Positions 8,212 to 16,896 of a stretch of 53,618 bases of DNA are shown one piece after another. The stretch's first letter is position 1. Each line of letters begins with the position of its first letter. The DNA is from Prevotella sp. P6B1 (lineage in GTDB: Bacteria; Bacteroidota; Bacteroidia; Bacteroidales; Bacteroidaceae), in the NCBI RefSeq assembly GCF_000702825.1, contig NZ_JNKF01000003.1, positions 1 through 53,618 on the forward strand, in the 5' to 3' direction. Made by a program: the position numbers and the translations under genes. The notes under the pieces are model-generated. The model saw only the letters and a list, made by a program, of their open reading frames with translations. It was not told the DNA's origin and did not search any database.

Positions 8212-9334
8212 ACATGTTATCGTAATATTTCTGGTAGTCGCCACTGGTCACATTGTCCAGCCACTCCTGATTGTCCAGATACCAGCGAACTGTTTTTTCT
8301 ATTCCCTCCTCGAACTGGAGTGATGGCTCCCAGCCAAGCTCACGCTGCAGCTTAGAGCTGTCGATAGCGTAGCGCAGATCGTGTCCGGCACGGTCTGTTA
8401 CGAATGTAATCAGGTCCATATCCTCGCCTTCCTTACGTCCAAGCAGACGGTCAACGGTCTTGATTACCACCTTGATGATATCGATGTTCTTCCACTCGTT
8501 AAATCCACCGATATTATATGTATCAGCAATCTTACCCTCGTGGAAGATAACGTCGATGGCACGAGCGTGATCCTCTACATACAGCCAGTCGCGCACGTTC
8601 TCACCCTTACCATATACTGGCAGAGGCTTGTGATGACGGATATTGTTGATAAACAGCGGAATCAGCTTCTCAGGGAACTGATAAGGACCATAGTTGTTTG
8701 AGCAGTTGGTCACTACCACAGGCATTCCGTATGTATCGTGGAATGCACGAACAAAGTGGTCGCTCGATGCCTTTGATGCTGAGTATGGTGAATGAGGATT
8801 ATACTTTGTTGTCTCCAGGAAGAACTTATCGCCATAAGCCAGATGATGCTCTGAGCTTGAAGCGGTAGTTGTGAATGGAGGCTCGATACCCTCTGGGTGT
8901 GTCAGTTCCAGTGCGCCATAAACCTCATCTGTTGAGATATGATAGAAGCGCTTGCCCTCGTACTTCTCTGGCAGACTCTCCCAATACAACTTTGCAGCCT
9001 GCAGCAAACTCAGAGTACCCATCACGTTGGTCTTTGCGAATGTGAATGGGTCCTTGATAGACCGGTCAACATGACTCTCAGCAGCCAGGTGGATGATACC
9101 GTCAACCTTCTTATCTTGCATCAGTTTGTAGAATGCGTCGAAGTCGCAGATGTCCATCTTAACGAACTCGTAGTTTGGTTTGTTCTCGATGTCCTTCAGG
9201 TTAGCCAAGTTACCAGCGTAGGTAAGCTTGTCGAGGTTAATGATGTGATACTCGGGATACTTGTTCACAAACAGGCGGACTACGTGTGAGCCGATAAAGC
9301 CTGCCCCTCCAGTAATAACGATAGTTTTTTTCAT
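8198..9334 (-). CDS. rfbB: dTDP-glucose 4,6-dehydratase
   Basis: RfbB makes dTDP-4-keto-6-deoxyglucose, the precursor for rhamnose and for 3-amino-3,6-dideoxy sugars. The 378-residue short-chain dehydrogenase fold is seen in GGAGFIGSHVVR (NAD binding), HLAAESHVDRSI, STDEVYG with the catalytic Asp-Glu pair, YSASKASSDHFVRA (YxxxK) and NCSNNYGPYQFPEKLIP. Length is slightly above the usual 350-360. rfbA, rfbC and rfbD are not in the window. It overlaps the upstream small membrane gene by 4 bp and the downstream small gene by 14 bp, and supplies the substrate for the ketoisomerase at 6273-6689. Confidence 0.96.
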   Translation of the reverse strand: MKKTIVITGGAGFIGSHVVRLFVNKYPEYHIINLDKLTYAGNLANLKDIENKPNYEFVKMDICDFDAFYKLMQDKKVDGIIHLAAESHVDRSIKDPFTFAKTNVMGTLSLLQAAKLYWESLPEKYEGKRFYHISTDEVYGALELTHPEGIEPPFTTTASSSEHHLAYGDKFFLETTKYNPHSPYSASKASSDHFVRAFHDTYGMPVVVTNCSNNYGPYQFPEKLIPLFINNIRHHKPLPVYGKGENVRDWLYVEDHARAIDVIFHEGKIADTYNIGGFNEWKNIDIIKVVIKTVDRLLGRKEGEDMDLITFVTDRAGHDLRYAIDSSKLQRELGWEPSLQFEEGIEKTVRWYLDNQEWLDNVTSGDYQKYYDNMYANR

Positions 9335-9522
9335 ACCTTTTCTATATTATTTTTATTTCTTTCTCTATAATACTGTACTACAGTCATAACAATTCCAAAA
9401 GCAACTGACTCAAACAAAAGTCCACTCCAATCGATTGTAGTTCCGAAAATCAGAGTGAGTATAATGTGAACAACAGCAAAAACAATTGCCGTCGACACTG
9501 CCATTACCGTATATCTATACAT
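9331..9522 (-). CDS. small two-helix membrane protein, unknown function
   Basis: This 63-residue protein has two hydrophobic segments (about residues 5-27 and 32-51) separated by GTTIDWSG, followed by a polar basic tail (YYRERNKNN). No family recognised. Its ATG overlaps the end of the phosphoesterase gene by 8 bp and its stop overlaps the rfbB start by 4 bp (ATGA), which supports real translation in the operon. The size and layout suit a membrane anchor or partner, but nothing more can be said. Confidence 0.6.
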   Translation of the reverse strand: MYRYTVMAVSTAIVFAVVHIILTLIFGTTIDWSGLLFESVAFGIVMTVVQYYRERNKNNIEKV

Positions 9523-10012
9523 AATCTCCTAATGTTATAACTTCTAAATCTTTAAAATCCTTCCCGTCGATAGTCAGTCGTATCAAGGTTCTGTCTTTAT
9601 GCCACCCCTGAATACCTGCCGCACCTGGGTTGATGTGTAAAAGATTAAGTGTCTTATCGAACTTCACCTTCAGTATGTGCGAATGACCAGCCACAAACAA
9701 TTGTGGCGGCATGGCATAGAGTGTAGAGCGAACACTGGGATCGTAGTTGCCAGGATAGCCACCTATATGCTTAATCAGCACATCAACATCCTCGCACTTA
9801 AATCGATTCAGCTCGCGATACATCAGTCTTAAGTCGCCCCCATCGCAATTACCACATACAGCTCGGAAGGGACGGAAGGCAGCCAACTTCTCGGCCACCT
9901 CTAAACTACCGATATCGCCAGCATGCCAAATCTCGTCACAGGGTTCAAAATAGTGTAAGTACTTATCGTCCCAATAGCTGTGAGTATCGCTCAGTATGCC
10001 TATTCTCTTCAT
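9515..10012 (-). CDS. YfcE/MJ0936-type metallophosphoesterase
   Basis: This 165-residue calcineurin-like phosphoesterase has the metal-binding motifs in order: ILSDTHSYWDD (Asp8, His10), WHAGDIGSLE (Asp32), CGNCDGGD, VAGHSHILKV and the late LHINPGAAG. Relatives are Mn2+-dependent phosphodiesterases with no firm physiological substrate. Length is typical for YfcE-like proteins. Its start overlaps the upstream kinase-like gene by 4 bp. Confidence 0.88.
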   Translation of the reverse strand: MKRIGILSDTHSYWDDKYLHYFEPCDEIWHAGDIGSLEVAEKLAAFRPFRAVCGNCDGGDLRLMYRELNRFKCEDVDVLIKHIGGYPGNYDPSVRSTLYAMPPQLFVAGHSHILKVKFDKTLNLLHINPGAAGIQGWHKDRTLIRLTIDGKDFKDLEVITLGDYV

Positions 10013-10626
10013 AATCCAAAACGCTTGCGAATAAAGTCGGCAATCAGTTTTTCGGTTTCTTCAAGCCCCAGCAAACTGGCATCCACGCACAGGTCGTAGC
10101 TCTCGGCAGCACCCCACTTCTTACCAGTATAGTAATTATAATATTGCGCACGACGGGCTTCCACATGCTCAATCAGTTTGCGGGCTTGCTCGGCATCCAA
10201 CTGCTTAACTTTTGATACGATATCTACGCGGAAGTCCATCGAGGCGGTAATAAACACATTCACTACATTCTCGAAATCTCGCAGAATATAGTCGGCACAA
10301 CGCCCCATAAACACGCAACTGCCTTCGCTGGCGGCCTTTTGGATAGCATCACTTTGAAACTTAAAAAGGCTCTCCTGCGAGAAGTTCGAACCATACAAGT
10401 TACCACCCATAAAGTGTGGTGTCTGTACATTCAGCAATCCACGCAAAAAGCCTTTCTTCTCATCATTCTGTTTAAAGAACTTCTCCGAGAAGCCACTCTC
10501 TTTAGCAGCCAGATTCAGCAACTCGCGATCGTAATACTTCGCTTCAAAGTCCTTTGCCAGCATGCGTCCTATTTCCTGTCCGCCAGCACCAACCTGCCTA
10601 CCTACGTTAATAATAATATGATTCAT
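10009..10626 (-). CDS. cytidylate kinase-like family protein
   Basis: This 205-residue protein belongs to the cytidylate-kinase-like P-loop family common in Bacteroidetes and Firmicutes. The N-terminus IIINVGRQVGAGGQEIGRML matches the family form of the Walker A region, followed by YYDRELL, CVFMGRCADYILRD and the late YYTGKKWG and YDLCVDAS motifs. These proteins resemble Cmk but usually coexist with a genuine Cmk, and their substrate is not established. It lies between the MATE transporter (6 bp gap) and the phosphoesterase (4 bp overlap). Confidence 0.85.
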   Translation of the reverse strand: MNHIIINVGRQVGAGGQEIGRMLAKDFEAKYYDRELLNLAAKESGFSEKFFKQNDEKKGFLRGLLNVQTPHFMGGNLYGSNFSQESLFKFQSDAIQKAASEGSCVFMGRCADYILRDFENVVNVFITASMDFRVDIVSKVKQLDAEQARKLIEHVEARRAQYYNYYTGKKWGAAESYDLCVDASLLGLEETEKLIADFIRKRFGL

Positions 10627-10632
10627 TATTCT

Positions 10633-12012
10633 TTAGTTATTCGCTTTCGCTACTTTAAATTTCTTCATATACCACATCAGCATGGGTATTGTCATCGCAA
10701 ACGACAGAAAATCGCTGGCTGGCATCGAATACCACACACCGTCGAGCCCCCAGATCAACGGGAACACATACGCCATCGGTAGCAACAGGAACAGCTGTCG
10801 CGACAGCGAGAGGAATATAGAAACCTTTACTTTTCCGATGCTCTGGAAGAAATGTGTGATGGTAGCCTGCGCGCCTACCACGAAGAACACCAGCATATCC
10901 AGTTTGATACCCGTGGCCGACAGTTCTATAAGTGTTTCGTCGGTGGTAAAGATACGGGCTATCTCGCGGGGGAAAAGCATCGACAGTATCCAACCAACCA
11001 GCAGGATTGTCGTAGCACACCCGATAGCCATAAAAAGGCATCGCAACATGCGGTCGTACTTCTCGGCACCGTAATTATAGCCCACGATAGGCTGCATGCC
11101 TTGGCACACACCCATCACAAACATAAAGAACATCATCACCACCGAGTTGGCTATCGAATAGGCACCCACTGCCATATCGCCACCATAGCGTACGAACTGG
11201 TTATTCATGAAAATCACGATCACGCACGATGTAACGTTCATCAGGAATGGCGATATACCAATAGCAATAATATTACTTACTAATCGTTTCTTCAGTCTAT
11301 AGATACCATGCTTCAGGTGCAATATCTCGTTCTTGTTCGAGAAAAGCCACAACTGCCAGCACATAGCAATGGTCTGTGATGTTACGGTAGCCAAAGCTGC
11401 ACCACGAATGCCCCAACGGAACCACCATACAAACGCCAGCACCAGCAATATGTTCATGCCCACAGTAAACAGCACCGAGTACATGGCATATTTGGGCTTA
11501 CCTGCAGCACGCAGCACAGCGTTCATACCAAAATACATGTGGGTCATTACGTTACCCAGCAGAATAACCGTCATAAACTCGCGTGCATAAGGCAATGTGA
11601 CTTCGCTGGCACCGAAGAAATACAGGATAGGATCCAGGAACATCAGACAGATAACCATGAATGAGAAACCGATAATCAGGTTCAGCGTCAGGGTATTTCC
11701 TAACAGATTCTGAGCCGTAGGATAATCCTTCTGCCCCAGCTTTACACTAATGCTGGCACTCGCCCCCACACCTACTGCTGCACCAAAGGCTGCACTCAGG
11801 TTCATAAAAGGAAAGGTAATGCCTAAGCCCGCAATAGCCTCGGGGCCTACAATCTGACCGATCATAGCACGGTCGATGATATTATAGAGACTCGAAGCCG
11901 ACATGGCCACAATAGCCGGCAATGCATATTGCCACAGTAATTGTCCTACAGGTTTCGTGCCCAGCGCCAATGTGGCTTGTTTATTATCACTCATCTGTTT
12001 ACTATTCATCAT
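10633..12012 (-). CDS. MATE family multidrug/metabolite efflux transporter
   Basis: This 459-residue protein has about twelve hydrophobic segments. The N-terminal half holds PAIVAMSASSLYNIIDRAMIG and GLGITFPFMNL, and the middle MGVCQGMQPIVGYNYGAEKYDRM, typical of the MATE/NorM fold. MATE proteins export drugs or metabolites in exchange for Na+ or H+; no substrate can be read here. The start is ambiguous: ATGs at 12012 and 12009 are only 8-11 bases from the -7 promoter element, while a third ATG at 11994 (MSDNKQATLALG) leaves a leader of about 20 bases and is my preferred start. It heads the ten-gene minus-strand run. Confidence 0.9.
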   Translation of the reverse strand: MMNSKQMSDNKQATLALGTKPVGQLLWQYALPAIVAMSASSLYNIIDRAMIGQIVGPEAIAGLGITFPFMNLSAAFGAAVGVGASASISVKLGQKDYPTAQNLLGNTLTLNLIIGFSFMVICLMFLDPILYFFGASEVTLPYAREFMTVILLGNVMTHMYFGMNAVLRAAGKPKYAMYSVLFTVGMNILLVLAFVWWFRWGIRGAALATVTSQTIAMCWQLWLFSNKNEILHLKHGIYRLKKRLVSNIIAIGISPFLMNVTSCVIVIFMNNQFVRYGGDMAVGAYSIANSVVMMFFMFVMGVCQGMQPIVGYNYGAEKYDRMLRCLFMAIGCATTILLVGWILSMLFPREIARIFTTDETLIELSATGIKLDMLVFFVVGAQATITHFFQSIGKVKVSIFLSLSRQLFLLLPMAYVFPLIWGLDGVWYSMPASDFLSFAMTIPMLMWYMKKFKVAKANN

Positions 12013-12020
12013 TTCGTGTG

Positions 12021-12028
12021 CAAAGATA
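12021..12028 (-). promoter_or_regulatory. -7 element of the MATE operon promoter
   Basis: TATCTTTG on the minus strand matches TAnnTTTG. No TTTG lies at the standard spacing; a GTTG occurs 12 bases upstream. It is probably the promoter for the whole MATE-to-aminotransferase run. Confidence 0.5.
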
Positions 12029-12207
12029 CAAAAAAAAATGCAACATACATTACTACACTATGACTTTTTCATAATCTTTAAGGAGAAGTCTGTTTAGAAC
12101 GTATTTTTCTCTAAGTACTTTTCACATGCAAAGTAGTTAACGTGCAAAAATTCTTTAGGTACTTTTCAAAAAAAACGGATTTAGAGTTTGAATAAACATA
12201 CAAAAGT

Positions 12208-12239
12208 CTTGGTGCTTTCGTTTTTTTTATCTAACTTTG
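12208..12239 (+). promoter_or_regulatory. promoter of the subtilase-xse operon
   Basis: CTTG (12208-12211) and TAACTTTG (12232-12239) with a 20-base spacer, a near-consensus Bacteroidetes promoter. The -7 element ends only 8 bases before the subtilase ATG at 12248, so the transcript would have almost no leader. Confidence 0.6.
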
Positions 12240-12247
12240 CAGTCGTT

Positions 12248-13699
12248 ATGAGAAAAGCCTTGCTATTATTCTGGTTGATAACAGTTGCACTGACCTATTG
12301 TTTATCCCTTAGCGCAACCACGCCCCCCAAGAAAAAGTATCCTGGGGGCAAGTGCTTTATCTGGCGCTACACGTTGGTGGATAAGCGCGAATCGAGCTAC
12401 ACGCTCGACCGGCCGCAACGCTGGCTCTCAAACAAGAGTATTGAGCGCCGCCGGAAACAAGGATTAGCCTTAGATTCCACCGACCTCCCCATCAGTAGCG
12501 GCTATCTGAAAGCTATTGAGCACCTGACCAACGAGGCCAATCGCAACATCAAACGATCGGGCGTCCCATCGCTGGTAATAGGCACCAGCCGCTGGAACAA
12601 CACTGTTTTGGTTCGTTCAGCCGACACTACCTTGCTTAAGAAATTAGGTGAGCAAGCTTATGTAAAACACTGCGAACAAGTATGGGAAGCACCTGACAGT
12701 ATTGAGCGACAGATCAAGACCAAGCCCAACTTTGAATTCAATCCATGGGATAGTGTTAAGGGCACTTTTTATGGGCATGGTCGCGATCAAATAGAGATGC
12801 TGAACGGCCAGCGCCTGCACAACATCGGCTTTCGTGGCAAAGGCATCACCATTGCAATCCTCGATGGCGGATTCATGAATTGCGATCAAATTCCAGCTTT
12901 CCAACATATACTAATTGCCGGTGCCAAGGATTTTGTATATCCACAAAGTCCACATTTCTATCAAGAAACCGACCACGGCACAAAAGTCCTCTCGACAATG
13001 GCTACCAATGAGCCCGAAGTACTTGTTGGAACAGCTCCTGAGGCACGCTATTGGCTACTCCGTTGCGAAGACCAACAGACCGAACAGCCTGTAGAAGAGG
13101 ATTACTGGGCGATGGCAGCTGAATTTGCCGACTCATTGGGAGCCGACATCATCACCTCGAGTTTGGGATACACCGAATACGACAATCGGCCAGGCTATTA
13201 CCACCAGCACGACCTTGACGGGCACACAGCCCTCATCTCGCGCACAGCTTCAATGCTAGCACATAAAGGAATCATTCTAGTCAACTCGGCAGGTAATAGT
13301 GGCATGGGGCCATGGAAAAAAATCACCTTTCCTGCCGATGCCAATGACATACTGACCGTTGGTGCCCTTAATGTAGAGCGCACTAATGCCCCGTTCAGTG
13401 GTGTTGGACCTACACAAGACATGCGCGTCAAGCCAGATATCATGGCCTTAGGCAGTCCTGCCCACTTGCTATCGGGGCGCGGTTCCGTCATCCGCGATAT
13501 GGGCACATCGTTTTCCACCCCCATCGTGGCAGGTCTGGTGGCTTGCCTTTGGCAAGCGCTCCCTGAAAAGTCAGCTTTCGACATCATTGATTTAGTACGT
13601 CAGCATAGCAGCAACTACCAGAAACCTGACAATATCTACGGCTATGGTGTGCCTAACTTCTGGCGTGCCTATATGATAGGGCATTACGCAAACGAATAA
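12248..13699 (+). CDS. secreted S8 (subtilisin-like) serine protease
   Basis: This 483-residue protein has an N-terminal signal peptide (hydrophobic stretch ending near LSLSATT). Its S8 domain has the catalytic triad Asp206 (TIAILDGGF), His243 (DHGTKVLS) and Ser421 (GTSFSTPIVAG), with the oxyanion Asn in NSAGNSGMG. About 170 residues precede the catalytic domain and may act as a propeptide. No C-terminal type IX secretion domain or lipobox is seen, so it is probably periplasmic. I use the ATG at 12248 because it starts a proper signal peptide and lies just after the promoter; an upstream in-frame TTG at 12188 lies before the promoter. xseA follows after 6 bp. Confidence 0.9.
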   Translation: MRKALLLFWLITVALTYCLSLSATTPPKKKYPGGKCFIWRYTLVDKRESSYTLDRPQRWLSNKSIERRRKQGLALDSTDLPISSGYLKAIEHLTNEANRNIKRSGVPSLVIGTSRWNNTVLVRSADTTLLKKLGEQAYVKHCEQVWEAPDSIERQIKTKPNFEFNPWDSVKGTFYGHGRDQIEMLNGQRLHNIGFRGKGITIAILDGGFMNCDQIPAFQHILIAGAKDFVYPQSPHFYQETDHGTKVLSTMATNEPEVLVGTAPEARYWLLRCEDQQTEQPVEEDYWAMAAEFADSLGADIITSSLGYTEYDNRPGYYHQHDLDGHTALISRTASMLAHKGIILVNSAGNSGMGPWKKITFPADANDILTVGALNVERTNAPFSGVGPTQDMRVKPDIMALGSPAHLLSGRGSVIRDMGTSFSTPIVAGLVACLWQALPEKSAFDIIDLVRQHSSNYQKPDNIYGYGVPNFWRAYMIGHYANE

Positions 13700-13705
13700 T
13701 AAAGC

Positions 13706-15010
13706 ATGAATCAAGCACAACATATAACATTATTCGAACTAAATCGGCTGGTACGAGAGATCATCGAAGATGCGCTGCCCACGGAATACTGGGTAGAAGC
13801 AGAATTGAGCGAATGCCGCGAGAGCCGTGGACATTGTTATATGGAACTGATACAAAAAGATGAACAGACTGCCACCCCTATAGCCAAAGCCTCAGCCAAA
13901 TGCTGGGCCAACAAGTGGCTCACCATCCGCCCCTATTTCGAGCGAACCACAGGTCAGCAACTACACGCAGGCATGAAGGTTCTACTGCTAGTTTATCCGC
14001 AGTTCCACGAAGCTTATGGATTCTCATGGATAGTGACGGATATAGACCCCACATACACCCTCGGAGATATGGCGCGTAAGCGCCAGGAGATTATCCGACA
14101 GCTGAAGGCCGAAGGCGTGTTCGACTTACAGAAAAGCCTTCGACTACCTACATTCTGTCAACGGATTGCTGTAATTTCCAGCCAGACTGCTGCTGGTTAT
14201 GGCGACTTCTGCAAACAGCTCAACAACAATCCTTACGGATTTCAGTTCTGCATCCAACTATTTCCCGCCATCATGCAAGGAGAAGGTGTAGAACAAAGCA
14301 TTATCCAGGCACTAGAATGCATTTACGATGAGCCATTTGACTGTGCTGTGATTATCCGAGGCGGTGGTGCCACCAGCGACATGAGCGGCTTCGACACATT
14401 AGCCCTGGCCGAGCATGTAGCCAATTTCCCTATACCTATTATTACGGGTATAGGTCACGACCGCGACGAGAGCGTACTCGACATGATATCGTACGCACGC
14501 GTAAAAACACCTACTGCAGCTGCCACCTCACTTATCGACCATCTGAAAGGCGTTCTCGAAACCATTGAGGGCACCCAAAGCCTCATCATGCATTACGCTC
14601 AGCAGAAAAGTGCTTCCACCCGCAATCAGTTGTTAGTTCTCTCCGAAACCATTTCCAGGTTGTTCTCACTGGTCAAAACACGTCAGGATGCAAAAGTCGA
14701 TTCTCTAAACAACCGACTGCTCAGTATGATGCAACAAAAGATATCAGATGCCAACCATCAACTATCAGTTCTCGAATCAAAGATGCCAATCCTTTTGGAG
14801 CACCGATTCACCAGCGAAAGCTACCGCCTGCAGCTGATGGAAGAGAAGTTAAAAGCACTTGATCCCACCTTACTGCTGGCTCGCGGCTACAGTATAACCC
14901 TCCACAATGGCAAGGCTGTTAAGGATGCCTCTGTCCTCAAACCAGGCACAGACATAGAAACACGTGTAGCCCACGGAACCATACATTCAATAGTCACAAC
15001 ATCATCATAA
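13706..15010 (+). CDS. xseA: exodeoxyribonuclease VII large subunit
   Basis: XseA degrades single-stranded DNA as part of exonuclease VII. The 434-residue protein has an N-terminal OB fold (YWVEAELSECRESRGHCYMEL, about residues 27-47) and the catalytic domain with IAVISSQTAAGYGDF, IIRGGGATSDMSGFD and ITGIGHDRDESVLDM. A coiled-coil region (about 280-390) and a GYSITL segment follow. Length is typical (about 400-450). It lies between the subtilase and xseB, with a 1-base gap to xseB. Confidence 0.96.
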   Translation: MNQAQHITLFELNRLVREIIEDALPTEYWVEAELSECRESRGHCYMELIQKDEQTATPIAKASAKCWANKWLTIRPYFERTTGQQLHAGMKVLLLVYPQFHEAYGFSWIVTDIDPTYTLGDMARKRQEIIRQLKAEGVFDLQKSLRLPTFCQRIAVISSQTAAGYGDFCKQLNNNPYGFQFCIQLFPAIMQGEGVEQSIIQALECIYDEPFDCAVIIRGGGATSDMSGFDTLALAEHVANFPIPIITGIGHDRDESVLDMISYARVKTPTAAATSLIDHLKGVLETIEGTQSLIMHYAQQKSASTRNQLLVLSETISRLFSLVKTRQDAKVDSLNNRLLSMMQQKISDANHQLSVLESKMPILLEHRFTSESYRLQLMEEKLKALDPTLLLARGYSITLHNGKAVKDASVLKPGTDIETRVAHGTIHSIVTTSS

Positions 15011-15011
15011 T

Positions 15012-15203
15012 ATGGAAAAAGAACAAAAATACGAGGCTGCCATAGCCGAACTGCAAACCATCGTTCGTAAAATGGAGAATGACGAATTCGACATCGACCA
15101 GATGGCAGAACAATTGAAACGCGCCCAGGAATTGATTAAGCTTTGCAAGGCCAAATTGACAAAAACTGACGCAGAAATCAAGAAAATACTTACAGATCAG
15201 TAA
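15012..15203 (+). CDS. xseB: exodeoxyribonuclease VII small subunit
   Basis: This 63-residue helical protein follows xseA directly. It has the family pattern YEAAIAELQTIVRKMEND, the middle DIDQMAEQLKRAQELIKLC and a final Lys/Asp-rich helix. XseB binds the XseA coiled coil to form exonuclease VII. Length is normal (60-80). Confidence 0.93.
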   Translation: MEKEQKYEAAIAELQTIVRKMENDEFDIDQMAEQLKRAQELIKLCKAKLTKTDAEIKKILTDQ

Positions 15204-15221
15204 TTTTTCGAATAAAAATTC

Positions 15222-15250
15222 TTTGATTTGATATTTATTACGTACATTTG
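15222..15250 (+). promoter_or_regulatory. ilvE promoter
   Basis: TACATTTG (15243-15250) is a full TAnnTTTG match. TTTG occurs at 15222-15225 (spacer 17) and at 15227-15230 (spacer 12), neither at the ideal 19-21. The predicted leader is about 40 nt. Confidence 0.5.
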
Positions 15251-15291
15251 CGTGCAAATTTGAAACTTTAACATAGAAAAAAAATAGAAAT

Positions 15292-16308
15292 ATGAAGAAT
15301 TTGGATTGGGGTAGTCTGTCATTTGGCTACATGAAGACCGACTACAATGTACGTTGCTACTATCGCGACGGGGAATGGGGAGAAATAGAAGTTTGCTCCG
15401 ACGAGTATCTGAAACTGCACATGGCAGCAACCTGCCTGCATTACGGTCAGGAGGCATTCGAGGGTCTGAAAGCCTATCGCTGCCCAGACGGCAAGGTGCG
15501 CGTCTTTCGTGTTGATGAGAACGCCAAGCGCCTGCAAAGCACCTGTCGAGGAATCATGATGCCAGAGGTTTCAACCGAACTGTTTACAGAAATGGTCAAG
15601 AAAGTAGTCCGCCTCAACCAGGAATGGATTCCAACCTACGAAAGTGGCGCCACACTTTATATTCGCCCGTTACTCATCGGCACCAGCGCACAGGTAGGCG
15701 TTCACCCTGCTAAGGAATACTGCTTCCTCATCTTTGTCACTCCAGTTGGCCCATACTTCAAGGGAGGTTTCTCAAGCAATCCTTACGTCATCGTTCGTGA
15801 TTACGACCGCTCAGCCCCTCTGGGCACAGGTAAGTATAAAGTAGGCGGAAACTACGCTGCTTCGCTTTTTGCCAACAATCTGGCTCACGAGAAGGGCTAT
15901 GCATGCGAGTTCTATCTCGACGCCAAGGAAAAGAAATACATTGACGAGTGCGGCGCAGCCAATTTCTTTGGTATCAAGAACAATACCTATATCACCCCTG
16001 AGTCGACCTCTATCCTACCCTCTATCACTAATAAGAGTCTGATGCAGGTTGCTGAGGACTTAGGCATGAAGGTTGAACGTCGTCCTATTCCTGAGGAAGA
16101 ACTTGAGACTTTCGAGGAGGCAGGTGCTTGCGGAACTGCAGCAGTGATTTCACCTATTTCATACATTGACGACCTGGACACCGGCAAACGCTATTCATTC
16201 GGCGAAAAACCAGGACCACAGTCAAAGAAACTGTTCGACACTCTGCGTGGCATCCAGTACGGAGAGATTGAAGACAAGCACGGTTGGACAACTATTGTCA
16301 TCGACTAA
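15292..16308 (+). CDS. ilvE: branched-chain amino acid aminotransferase
   Basis: IlvE performs the last step of leucine, isoleucine and valine synthesis with PLP. The 338-residue fold-type-IV enzyme shows HYGQEAFEGLKAYRCPDGK, YIRPLLIGTSAQVGV, the PLP lysine in GTGKYKVGGNYAAS, and EFYLDAKEKKYIDECGAANFF, matching the long (about 340-350) IlvE subfamily. It has its own promoter after xseB. The DUF805 gene follows after 17 bp. Confidence 0.96.
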   Translation: MKNLDWGSLSFGYMKTDYNVRCYYRDGEWGEIEVCSDEYLKLHMAATCLHYGQEAFEGLKAYRCPDGKVRVFRVDENAKRLQSTCRGIMMPEVSTELFTEMVKKVVRLNQEWIPTYESGATLYIRPLLIGTSAQVGVHPAKEYCFLIFVTPVGPYFKGGFSSNPYVIVRDYDRSAPLGTGKYKVGGNYAASLFANNLAHEKGYACEFYLDAKEKKYIDECGAANFFGIKNNTYITPESTSILPSITNKSLMQVAEDLGMKVERRPIPEEELETFEEAGACGTAAVISPISYIDDLDTGKRYSFGEKPGPQSKKLFDTLRGIQYGEIEDKHGWTTIVID

Positions 16309-16325
16309 TCCGAGAATTCGCAAGT

Positions 16326-16859
16326 ATGAAAGAGCTACCTACACTCGGATTTGTAGAGGCCATCAAACTGGCCTCAAGCCGCATTTTGGATTTCAAAGGT
16401 CGTAGCCGTCGCTCAGAATTCTGGTGGTGGATGCTGGTGGTTATAGTTGCGGGATGGATTCTCGATATGTTCACCTCTAACTTGCTGGTTAATGCCATCA
16501 CCTCCATCATCTCCATGTTCTTCGGTCTGGCAGCAACTGCTCGTCGACTGCACGACTCTGGAAAGAGTGCACTATGGGTTTACATTAGTTATGCCTTAGG
16601 ATGTTTATTCAATCTCTATTTCTCAACATCCACAACCATGAACAAGCTCATGGAAGAAGCAAGCTACGGCTCTATAAGCCAGCACGCCATGGAGAAGATT
16701 GTTGAGAACGGCATGGGTGAGATGGCATGCATTGGGCTCCTTTCCTTCATCCACGGACTCATGGCACTCATCGTGTTTATCATGTGTTTGTTCGACAGCA
16801 AACCAGAGCCCAACCAATACGGTGAATCGCCAAAATATATCAACGAAACAGAAGCTTAA
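16326..16859 (+). CDS. DUF805 family membrane protein
   Basis: This 177-residue protein has the DUF805 hallmarks: DFKGRSRRSEFWWW near residue 23, hydrophobic helices, and the ATARRLHDSGKS motif around residue 69. A last helix precedes a polar tail (DSKPEPNQYGESP). The family has no firm function. I use the ATG at 16326; a longer reading from a TTG at 16284 would overlap ilvE. It is the last gene before the bidirectional terminator at 16863-16895. Confidence 0.88.
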   Translation: MKELPTLGFVEAIKLASSRILDFKGRSRRSEFWWWMLVVIVAGWILDMFTSNLLVNAITSIISMFFGLAATARRLHDSGKSALWVYISYALGCLFNLYFSTSTTMNKLMEEASYGSISQHAMEKIVENGMGEMACIGLLSFIHGLMALIVFIMCLFDSKPEPNQYGESPKYINETEA

Positions 16860-16862
16860 AGA

Positions 16863-16895
16863 AAAAGCCTCGCTCGAATGTTGAGCGAGGCTTTT
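16863..16895. terminator. bidirectional terminator between the DUF805 gene and mrp
   Basis: AAAAGCCTCGCTC (16863-16875) and GAGCGAGGCTTTT (16883-16895) form a perfect 13 bp stem around a 7-base loop, with U-runs possible on both strands. It lies between the two convergent genes, ending 1 base before the mrp stop codon. Confidence 0.9.
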
Positions 16896-16896
16896 C

